This document shows positions 27,810-35,458 of a stretch of DNA of 64,000 nt, piece after piece. Each line of letters starts with the position of its first letter. The stretch's first letter is position 1. The DNA comes from [Enterobacter] lignolyticus SCF1. Lineage in GTDB: Bacteria; Pseudomonadota; Gammaproteobacteria; Enterobacterales; Enterobacteriaceae. The notes under the pieces are model-generated. The model was given only the letters and a program-made list of their open reading frames with translations, was not told the DNA's origin and did not search any database. The position numbers were made by a program, and so were the translations under genes. The stretch lies in NCBI RefSeq assembly GCF_000164865.1, contig NC_014618.1, positions 310,001 through 374,000 of the forward strand, read 5' to 3'.

Positions 27810-29242
27810 TGCTGGTCTTACATGTATGTTCAGAGATGTTCCCGCTGCTGAAAACCGGCGGGCTGGCGGACGTCATTGGCGCATTACCGGCCGCACAGAT
27901 CGCCGATGGGGTGGATACCCGCGTGCTGCTGCCCGCGTTTCCGGATATTCGCCGCGGGGTGCCGGACGCGCAGGTGGTGACGCGACGCGAGACGTTCGCC
28001 GGGCGCATTACGCTGCTGTTCGGCCACTTCAACGGCGTCGGCATCTATCTGATCGACGCGCCGCATCTCTATGACCGTCCGGGGAGCCCCTATCACGACA
28101 CGAATCTGCATGCGTATACCGACAACGTGCTGCGATTCGCGCTGTTAGGGTGGGTGGGCTGCGAGATGGCCTGCGGGCTGGACCCGTTCTGGCGCCCGGA
28201 CGTCGTGCATGCGCACGACTGGCATGCCGGGCTGACGCCTGCCTACCTCGCCGCCCGCGGGCGGCCGGCGAAGTCGGTGTTTACGGTACATAACCTGGCC
28301 TATCAGGGGATGTTCTACGCCCGCCATATGAATGACATTCAACTGCCATGGTCGTTCTATAACATGCATGGGCTGGAGTTCAATGGGCAGATATCGTTTC
28401 TCAAAGCGGGGCTCTATTACGCCGACCACATTACGGCGGTGAGCCCGACCTATGCGCGTGAAATTACCGAGCCGCAGTTCGCCTACGGAATGGAAGGGCT
28501 GCTGCGCCAGCGCCATACGGAGGGGCGTCTGTCCGGTATTCTCAACGGCGTTGACGACAAAATCTGGAACCCTGAGCACGATCTGCTGCTGGCTTCGCGC
28601 TATATGCGCGATACGCTGGAGGAGAAAGCGGAAAACAAGCGCCAGCTGCAGATTGCGATGGGGCTTAAGGTGAATGACAAAGTCCCGCTGTTCGCCGTCG
28701 TCAGCCGCCTGACCAGCCAGAAAGGGTTGGATCTGGTGCTGGAGGCCTTGCCAGGGCTGCTGGAGCAGGGCGGTCAGCTGGCGCTGTTGGGAGCGGGCGA
28801 CCCGGTGCTGCAGGAAGGGTTCCTTGCCGCTGCGGCGGAGCATCCGGGCCAGGTGGGCGTTCAGATTGGCTACCATGAAGCCTTCTCGCACCGGATCATG
28901 GGCGGCGCGGACGTGATTCTGGTGCCGTCGCGCTTTGAGCCCTGCGGGCTGACCCAGCTGTATGGTCTGAAGTACGGCACGCTGCCGCTGGTGCGCCGCA
29001 CCGGCGGGTTAGCGGACACCGTTTCCGACAGCTCGCTGGAGAACCTGGCGGACGGTATTGCCAGCGGTTTTGTCTTTGAAGACAGTAATGCCTGGTCGCT
29101 GCTAAGAGCGATTCGGCGTGCGTTCGTGTTGTGGTCGCGCCCGTCGCTCTGGCGTTACGTGCAGCGTCAGGCAATGAGCATGGATTTTAGCTGGCAAGTA
29201 GCGGCGCACGCTTACCGCGAACTTTATCAACGCTTGATGTAA
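27809..29242 (+). CDS. glgA: Glycogen synthase GlgA
   Basis: A 477-residue GT5 enzyme that transfers glucose from ADP-glucose to the glycogen chain. The N-terminal KTGGL motif (Lys15 in FPLLKTGGLADV) binds ADP-glucose. The C-terminal VPSRFEPCGLTQLYGLKYGT region carries the conserved E-x7-E motif and a second TGGLADT. Length equals E. coli GlgA. Confidence 0.96.
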   Translation: MLVLHVCSEMFPLLKTGGLADVIGALPAAQIADGVDTRVLLPAFPDIRRGVPDAQVVTRRETFAGRITLLFGHFNGVGIYLIDAPHLYDRPGSPYHDTNLHAYTDNVLRFALLGWVGCEMACGLDPFWRPDVVHAHDWHAGLTPAYLAARGRPAKSVFTVHNLAYQGMFYARHMNDIQLPWSFYNMHGLEFNGQISFLKAGLYYADHITAVSPTYAREITEPQFAYGMEGLLRQRHTEGRLSGILNGVDDKIWNPEHDLLLASRYMRDTLEEKAENKRQLQIAMGLKVNDKVPLFAVVSRLTSQKGLDLVLEALPGLLEQGGQLALLGAGDPVLQEGFLAAAAEHPGQVGVQIGYHEAFSHRIMGGADVILVPSRFEPCGLTQLYGLKYGTLPLVRRTGGLADTVSDSSLENLADGIASGFVFEDSNAWSLLRAIRRAFVLWSRPSLWRYVQRQAMSMDFSWQVAAHAYRELYQRLM

Positions 29243-29259
29243 TGACAGGAACCATTTCT

Positions 29260-31707
29260 ATGAATGCACCCTTTACGTATGCATCACCGACACTCAGCGT
29301 TGAGGCACTGAAGCACTCTATTGCCTATAAGCTGATGTTTATCATAGGGAAAGACCCGGCGATTGCCAACAAGCACGAATGGCTGAACGCCACGCTGTTT
29401 GCCGTTCGTGACCGTCTGGTGGAGCGCTGGCTGCGTTCTAATCGTGCGCAACTTTCTCAGGAGGTTCGTCAGGTTTACTACCTGTCGATGGAATTTCTGA
29501 TTGGACGCACCCTTTCCAACGCCCTGCTGTCGCTGGGGATTTACGATGACGTGCAAAGCGCGCTGTCGGCGATGGGGCTGGATCTCGAAGAGCTGATTGA
29601 CGAAGAAAACGACCCGGGCCTTGGCAACGGCGGTCTGGGGCGCCTGGCCGCCTGCTTCCTCGACTCGCTGGCCACCCTGGGGCTGCCGGGCCGCGGATAC
29701 GGCATTCGCTATGACTATGGCATGTTCAAGCAGAACATTGTCGACGGCCGTCAGAAGGAGTCGCCGGACTACTGGCTGGAGTACGGCAACCCGTGGGAGT
29801 TTGAACGCCACAATACGCGCTATAAGGTCCGTTTTGGCGGGCGCGTTCAGCAGGAAGGCAAGAAAAGCCGCTGGATTGAGACCGAAGAGATCCTCGCCGA
29901 AGCCTACGACCAGATAATCCCCGGTTACGATACCGATGCGACCAACACGCTGCGGCTGTGGAGCGCTCAGGCGAGCAGCGAAATCAACCTTGGTAAATTC
30001 AACCAGGGCGACTACTTCGCGGCGGTGGAGGATAAAAACCACTCCGAAAACGTCTCGCGCGTGCTCTATCCTGACGACTCGACCTACTCCGGGCGCGAGC
30101 TGCGCCTGCGCCAGGAGTATTTCCTGGTTTCCGCTACCGTGCAGGACATTCTGAGCCGCCATTACCAGCTGCATAAAACCTACAGCAACCTGGCGGACAA
30201 AATAGCTATCCACCTCAACGACACCCATCCGGTGCTGTCGATTCCTGAGCTGATGCGCCTGCTTATCGACGAGCACCGGTACAGCTGGGACGATGCCTTT
30301 GAGGTGGCCTGCCAGGTGTTCTCCTACACCAACCACACCCTGATGAGCGAAGCGCTGGAAACCTGGCCGGTGGATATGCTTGGCAAAATTCTGCCGCGCC
30401 ACCTGCAGATCATCTTTGAAATCAACGACTACTTCCTGAAAACGCTGCAGGGGCAGTATCCGAACGACACCGGGCTGCTGAGCCGCACGTCGATCATCGA
30501 TGAGTCCAACGGCCGCCGCGTGCGTATGGCGTGGCTGGCGGTGGTGGTCAGCCACAAGGTCAACGGCGTTTCCGAGCTGCACTCGAACCTGATGGTGCAG
30601 TCGCTGTTTGCCGATTTCGCCGCCGTCTTCCCGATGCGCTTTACCAACGTCACCAACGGCGTGACGCCGCGGCGCTGGCTGGCGCTGGCGAACCCGCCGC
30701 TCTCGGAGGTGCTGGATGAAAATATCGGCCGCACCTGGCGTACCGACTTAAGCCAGCTGAGCGATCTCGAACAGCATATCGATTACCCCACCGTTAACCA
30801 GGCTGTGCATCATGCCAAACTGGAAAATAAGAAGCGGCTGGCGAACTACATCGCCCAGCAGCTGAACGTGGTGGTGAACCCGAAATCGCTGTTTGACGTA
30901 CAGATCAAACGCATCCATGAGTACAAGCGTCAGCTGATGAACGTGCTGCATGTGATTACGCGCTACAACCGTATCAAGTCCGATCCTGACGCCGAGTGGG
31001 TGCCGCGCGTGAATATCTTTGCCGGTAAGGCGGCGTCGGCGTACTACATGGCGAAGCATATTATCCACTTGATCAACGACGTTGCGGCGGTGGTGAACAA
31101 CGACCCGGAAATTGGCGACAGGCTGAAGGTGGTGTTCATTCCAAACTACAGCGTAAGCCTTGCGCAGGTGATTATCCCGGCGGCCGACCTCTCTGAGCAG
31201 ATTTCGCTGGCGGGCACCGAAGCGTCCGGCACCAGCAACATGAAGTTCGCGCTGAACGGCGCGCTGACCATCGGCACGCTGGACGGAGCCAACGTCGAAA
31301 TGCTCGAGCACGTAGGGGCCGACAATATCTTTATTTTCGGCAACACGGCGGAAGAGGTTGAGGCGCTGCGCCAGAAGGGCTACAAGCCGCGCGACTATTA
31401 TGAGCAGGATGAAGAACTGCATCAGGTGCTGACGCAAATCGGCAGCGGCGTGTTCAGCCCGGCGGAACCCGGACGCTACCGCGACCTGGTGGATTCGCTG
31501 ATTAACTTCGGCGACCACTATCAGGTGCTGGCGGATTACCGCAGCTATGTGGACTGTCAGGATAAGGTGGACGATCTGTACCTGAACCCGGAGGAGTGGA
31601 CCACCAAAGCGATGCGCAACATCGCCAATATGGGCTACTTCTCATCAGACAGGACTATTCAGGAGTATGCGGATCACATCTGGCATATCGATCCGGTGAG
31701 GCTGTAA
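29260..31707 (+). CDS. glgP: Glycogen phosphorylase GlgP
   Basis: An 815-residue GT35 phosphorylase that releases glucose-1-phosphate from glycogen chain ends. The pyridoxal phosphate lysine is Lys662 in EASGTSNMKFALNGAL. The glucan-binding region includes YLSMEFLIGRTLSNALLSLG. The ATG at 29260 (MNAPFTYASPTLS) gives the exact E. coli length; the open frame reaches a codon six residues upstream next to the glgA stop. It is the last gene of the operon. Confidence 0.96.
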   Translation: MNAPFTYASPTLSVEALKHSIAYKLMFIIGKDPAIANKHEWLNATLFAVRDRLVERWLRSNRAQLSQEVRQVYYLSMEFLIGRTLSNALLSLGIYDDVQSALSAMGLDLEELIDEENDPGLGNGGLGRLAACFLDSLATLGLPGRGYGIRYDYGMFKQNIVDGRQKESPDYWLEYGNPWEFERHNTRYKVRFGGRVQQEGKKSRWIETEEILAEAYDQIIPGYDTDATNTLRLWSAQASSEINLGKFNQGDYFAAVEDKNHSENVSRVLYPDDSTYSGRELRLRQEYFLVSATVQDILSRHYQLHKTYSNLADKIAIHLNDTHPVLSIPELMRLLIDEHRYSWDDAFEVACQVFSYTNHTLMSEALETWPVDMLGKILPRHLQIIFEINDYFLKTLQGQYPNDTGLLSRTSIIDESNGRRVRMAWLAVVVSHKVNGVSELHSNLMVQSLFADFAAVFPMRFTNVTNGVTPRRWLALANPPLSEVLDENIGRTWRTDLSQLSDLEQHIDYPTVNQAVHHAKLENKKRLANYIAQQLNVVVNPKSLFDVQIKRIHEYKRQLMNVLHVITRYNRIKSDPDAEWVPRVNIFAGKAASAYYMAKHIIHLINDVAAVVNNDPEIGDRLKVVFIPNYSVSLAQVIIPAADLSEQISLAGTEASGTSNMKFALNGALTIGTLDGANVEMLEHVGADNIFIFGNTAEEVEALRQKGYKPRDYYEQDEELHQVLTQIGSGVFSPAEPGRYRDLVDSLINFGDHYQVLADYRSYVDCQDKVDDLYLNPEEWTTKAMRNIANMGYFSSDRTIQEYADHIWHIDPVRL

Positions 31708-31714
31708 ATGTACG

Positions 31715-31745
31715 TTGCCCGACCCCGGTATGCGGGGTCGGGCAA
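31715..31745. terminator. Terminator between glgP and glpD
   Basis: TTGCCCGACCCC (31715-31726) and GGGGTCGGGCAA (31734-31745) form a perfect 12-bp stem between convergent genes. It likely ends glg transcription. Confidence 0.7.
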
Positions 31746-31752
31746 TAAAGAA

Positions 31753-33261
31753 CTATGACGCTAACGACAGTTCACGCTTTCCCGCATGCTGTAACAGCCA
31801 CTGCGCGACGCGCGACTGCTCCTCCGCATTCAGCCACATCCCCTGTTTCGTGCGACGCCAGATGGCATCGTCCAGACGGCGCACCCACTCATGCTCCACC
31901 AGATAGCGCAGCTCGGCTTCATAGAACTCGTGGCCGAAATGTTCGCCGAGATCCGCAATATCTTTCGCTTCGCCAAGGATTTGCTCGCTGTTGCTACCGT
32001 AGGTGCGGGCAAAGTGGCGGGCTAATGATTCGCTGATGAACGGATAGCGACGGCGCAGTCTGGCGGCAAAATCGTCGCGATCGCCGCCGATCTCTCCGCC
32101 GGGCAGCACCGCGCCTTTGGTCCACGCCGGGCCGATGCCCCGATAGTACGGCGTCAGTTTTTCCAGCGCGTGTTCCGCCAGCTTACGGTAGGTGGTGAGC
32201 TTACCGCCAAAGACCGACAGCAGCGGCGCTTTGCCGTGGTCGTCGTGGATGTCCAGCGTATAGTCGCGGGTGATGGCCTGCGGCGAGTCGGATTCATCAT
32301 CGCACAGCGGACGGACGCCGGAGTAGGTCCAGACGATATCGTCACGGCCAAGCTGCTTGTTGAAATGCGCGTTATAGACCTTCAGCAGGTAGCTGATTTC
32401 GCTCTCGTCGATCTCAACGTTTTTCGGGTCGCCTTTATATTCCACGTCCGTGGTGCCGATGATGGAGAATTCGTCCATCCACGGGATCACGAACACGATG
32501 CGTTTATCTTCGTTTTGCAGGATATAGGCCTGCTTCTGGGTGTGAACGCGCGGCACTACGATATGGCTGCCCTTAATCAGGCGGATGCCGTACGGCGACG
32601 GCAGGTGCATGCCGTCGTCAAAGAATTGTTTCACCCACGGGCCGGTGGCATTGACCAGGCCTTTCGCCTGCCAGCTGTATTTCTTGCCGGTATCGATATC
32701 TTCCGCGTCGACAATCCACAGGCCGTTTTCGCGACGGGCGGCGGTTGCGCGGGTGCGGGTCAGCACTTCGCCGCCTTTTTTCACCACCATCTGCGCATTA
32801 GCCAGCACCAGACGCGCATCATCCACCCAGCAGTCGGAATATTCGAAACCGCGCACAATTTCCGGCTTGAGGACCGATTCTGCGCCAAATCGCAATCCGG
32901 CAGAGCCCGGCAGGCTGGTGCGTTTTCCGAGGTGGTCGTACATAAAAAGACCAATGCGGATCATCCACGCCGGACGCAGATGCGGACGGTGGGGCAGACG
33001 AAAACGCATCGGGAAGGCGATGTGCGGCGCCATCTTCAGCAGCACTTCACGTTCGGCCAGCGCCTCGCTCACCAGGCGGAATTCGTAGTGTTCAAGGTAG
33101 CGCAGACCGCCATGAATAAGCTTCGAACTGGCGCTTGAGGTGGCGCAGGCAAGGTCCTGCGCTTCGAGCATCAGCACGGATAAACCGCGTCCAGCGGCGT
33201 CTGCCGCGATGCCGGCACCGTTGATGCCACCGCCTATCACAATCAGATCTTTGGTTTCCAT
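31753..33261 (-). CDS. glpD: Aerobic glycerol-3-phosphate dehydrogenase GlpD
   Basis: A 502-residue membrane-associated flavoenzyme that oxidises glycerol-3-phosphate to dihydroxyacetone phosphate and passes electrons to quinone. The FAD dinucleotide loop is VIGGGINGAGIAADAAGRG near residues 8-26, with further conserved regions SSKLIHGGLRYLE and GKLTTYRKLAEHALE. The ATG at 33261 (METKDLIVIGGG) has a GAGGGTG ribosome site and gives the family length; the open frame runs 11 codons further upstream into the operator. It is divergent from glpEGR with a GlpR operator between. Confidence 0.96.
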   Translation of the reverse strand: METKDLIVIGGGINGAGIAADAAGRGLSVLMLEAQDLACATSSASSKLIHGGLRYLEHYEFRLVSEALAEREVLLKMAPHIAFPMRFRLPHRPHLRPAWMIRIGLFMYDHLGKRTSLPGSAGLRFGAESVLKPEIVRGFEYSDCWVDDARLVLANAQMVVKKGGEVLTRTRATAARRENGLWIVDAEDIDTGKKYSWQAKGLVNATGPWVKQFFDDGMHLPSPYGIRLIKGSHIVVPRVHTQKQAYILQNEDKRIVFVIPWMDEFSIIGTTDVEYKGDPKNVEIDESEISYLLKVYNAHFNKQLGRDDIVWTYSGVRPLCDDESDSPQAITRDYTLDIHDDHGKAPLLSVFGGKLTTYRKLAEHALEKLTPYYRGIGPAWTKGAVLPGGEIGGDRDDFAARLRRRYPFISESLARHFARTYGSNSEQILGEAKDIADLGEHFGHEFYEAELRYLVEHEWVRRLDDAIWRRTKQGMWLNAEEQSRVAQWLLQHAGKRELSLAS

Positions 33262-33295
33262 GCTGCACCCTCGTGTACTTTCGTTAAAGCTCATA

Positions 33296-33315
33296 AATGT
33301 TCGATATCGCTCATC
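33296..33315. promoter_or_regulatory. Predicted GlpR operator upstream of glpD
   Basis: AATGTTCGATATCGCTCATC closely follows the GlpR consensus (near TATGTTCGATAACGAACATA), with the left half-site essentially perfect. It lies 35 bp before the glpD start and fits repression of glpD by the glpR product encoded 1.4 kb away. Confidence 0.75.
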
Positions 33316-33471
33316 ATAGCAAACAAACGCGCTTTTAGTAACATCAAAAAAACATTTCAGAGTGATGCGTATAACAAATTAGTGTTTATCTCCCGTCAGG
33401 ACGTACACTAAAAGGTAAAATAGTGCGCTGGTTTTGCCCGCACCCACCTGAACAACATCAAAGAGAGCGTC

Positions 33472-33798
33472 ATGGAACAATTCGAGTGTATTAATGTAGA
33501 AGAAGCGCATCAGAAGCTGCAGCAGGGCATGGCGGTACTGGTGGATATCCGCGACCCGCAGAGCTATGCGCTTGGCCATGCGCCCGGCGCGTTCCATCTG
33601 ACCAACGATACGCTGGGCGCGTTTATGCGCGATCACGATTTCGATACCGTGGTGATGGTGATGTGCTACCACGGCAACAGCAGTAAGGGGGCGGCGCAGT
33701 ATCTGTTGCAGCAGGGCTATGACCAGGTCTACAGCGTTGACGGCGGGTTTGACGCCTGGCATCGCCATTTCCCGGCAGAGGTGGCGCGCGACGCATGA
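33472..33798 (+). CDS. glpE: Thiosulfate sulfurtransferase GlpE
   Basis: A 108-residue single-domain rhodanese. The active-site cysteine Cys65 lies in the loop CYHGNSS, exactly as in E. coli GlpE. It moves sulfur from thiosulfate to acceptors such as cyanide or thioredoxin; its biological role is unclear. It is the first gene of glpEGR and divergent from glpD. Confidence 0.95.
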   Translation: MEQFECINVEEAHQKLQQGMAVLVDIRDPQSYALGHAPGAFHLTNDTLGAFMRDHDFDTVVMVMCYHGNSSKGAAQYLLQQGYDQVYSVDGGFDAWHRHFPAEVARDA

Positions 33799-33842
33799 CG
33801 GCGTATACTGTCTCCTTTTGTGTGGAATAAGCGACTCTCTGC

Positions 33843-34673
33843 ATGTTGATGATCACCTCTTTTGCAAACCCGCGCGTCGCCCAGGCGTTTGTCGACTATA
33901 TGGCGACGCAGGGTATTATCCTGACCATTCAGCAACATACTCAGAGCGACATTTGGCTCGCCGACGAAAGCCAGGCCGGACGGGTTCAGCAGGAGTTGGC
34001 CTGCTTTCTGGAAAACCCCGCCGATCCGCGCTATCTGGCGGCGAGCTGGCAGTCGGGCCATACCAACAGCGGCCTGCACTACCGCCGTTTCCCGTTTCTC
34101 GCGACGTTGAAGAACAACGCCGGACCTTTTACCTGGTGCATCATGATGGCCTGCATTCTGGTGTTTATCGTGATGAACATCGTTGGCGATCGGGCGGTAA
34201 TGGGCTGGCTGGCGTGGCCGTATGATCCCTCTCTGAATTTTGAGCTCTGGCGCTACGTTACCCATGCTTTTATGCATTTCTCGCTGCTGCATATCCTCTT
34301 TAACCTGCTATGGTGGTGGTATCTTGGCGGCGCGGTCGAGAAGCGCCTCGGCAGCGGCAAACTCATTGTGATTACGGTGATAAGCGCGCTGCTCAGCGGC
34401 TTTATTCAGCAGAAATTCAGCGGACCGTGGTTCGGCGGTTTATCCGGAGTGGTTTACGCGCTGATGGGGTACGTCTGGCTGCGCGGCGAGCGCGACCCGC
34501 AAAGCGGCGTGTATCTGCAGCGCGGGTTGATACTGTTCTCCCTGCTGTGGCTGGTCGCCGGCTGGTTTGATCTATTTGGTATGTCGATTGCAAACGGCGC
34601 CCATGTGGCCGGGCTGGCCGTTGGCCTCGCCATGGCGTTTGCGGACACTCAAAATGTGCGAAAACGAACATAA
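33843..34673 (+). CDS. glpG: Rhomboid intramembrane serine protease GlpG
   Basis: A 276-residue rhomboid protease. It has an N-terminal cytoplasmic domain followed by six transmembrane helices. The catalytic dyad is conserved at Ser201 (FGGLSGVVYALMGY) and His254 (NGAHVAGLAVG), and the oxyanion-site histidine lies in HAFMHFSLLHILFNLLWWWY. Length is identical to E. coli GlpG. Confidence 0.96.
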   Translation: MLMITSFANPRVAQAFVDYMATQGIILTIQQHTQSDIWLADESQAGRVQQELACFLENPADPRYLAASWQSGHTNSGLHYRRFPFLATLKNNAGPFTWCIMMACILVFIVMNIVGDRAVMGWLAWPYDPSLNFELWRYVTHAFMHFSLLHILFNLLWWWYLGGAVEKRLGSGKLIVITVISALLSGFIQQKFSGPWFGGLSGVVYALMGYVWLRGERDPQSGVYLQRGLILFSLLWLVAGWFDLFGMSIANGAHVAGLAVGLAMAFADTQNVRKRT

Positions 34674-34690
34674 TTTTCCAGGGATATTTC

Positions 34691-35449
34691 ATGAAACAAA
34701 CACAACGTCATGACGCGATTATCGAGCTGGTAAAAAAACAGGGTTATGTCAGCACGGAAGAGCTGGTGGAGCAGTTCGCCGTCAGCCCGCAAACCATTCG
34801 TCGCGACCTGAACGATTTAGCCGAGCAGAAGATGATTCTGCGCCACCACGGCGGAGCGGCAATGCCGTCCAGCGCGGTGAATACCTCGTGGCAGGACCGC
34901 CGTACGACCCAGGCGGCGGAGAAAGAGCGCATCGCCCGGAAGGTGGCAAGCCAGATCCCGGACGGCGCCGCGCTGTTTATTGATATCGGCACCACGCCGG
35001 AAGCGGTCGCTCATGCGCTGCTGCACCATTCTGACCTGCGTATCGTGACCAACAACCTGAACGTCGCCAATACCTTAATGGCGAAAGACGATTTTCGCAT
35101 TATCCTGGCCGGCGGCGAGCTGCGCAGCCGGGACGGCGGCATCATCGGCGAAGCGACGCTCGACTTTATCTCCCAGTTCCGCCTGGACTACGGCATTCTG
35201 GGGATTAGCGGCATCGACAGCGACGGCTCGTTGCTGGAGTTCGACTACCACGAGGTGCGCACCAAACGCGCGATCATCGAGAACTCGCGCCATACGATGC
35301 TGGTGGTGGATCACTCGAAATTTGGCCGTAACGCAATGGTCAATATGGGCAGCATCAGCATGGTGGATGCGGTGTATACCGACATTATGCCGCCCGCAGG
35401 CGTGATGCAGGTGATTGCCGAGCACAACATCCAGCTGGAGCTGTGCTGA
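34691..35449 (+). CDS. glpR: Glycerol-3-phosphate repressor GlpR (DeoR family), intact
   Basis: A 252-residue repressor of the glp regulon, released by glycerol-3-phosphate. The DeoR helix-turn-helix is visible as GYVSTEELVEQFAVSPQTIR near residues 18-37, followed by RRDLNDLAEQKMILRHHGGA. The sugar-phosphate effector domain carries DIGTTPEAVA. The frame is uninterrupted, unlike the copy in E. coli K-12 MG1655, which I recall as frameshifted. It starts 17 bp after glpG. Confidence 0.95.
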   Translation: MKQTQRHDAIIELVKKQGYVSTEELVEQFAVSPQTIRRDLNDLAEQKMILRHHGGAAMPSSAVNTSWQDRRTTQAAEKERIARKVASQIPDGAALFIDIGTTPEAVAHALLHHSDLRIVTNNLNVANTLMAKDDFRIILAGGELRSRDGGIIGEATLDFISQFRLDYGILGISGIDSDGSLLEFDYHEVRTKRAIIENSRHTMLVVDHSKFGRNAMVNMGSISMVDAVYTDIMPPAGVMQVIAEHNIQLELC

Positions 35450-35458
35450 CGTCAGCCG

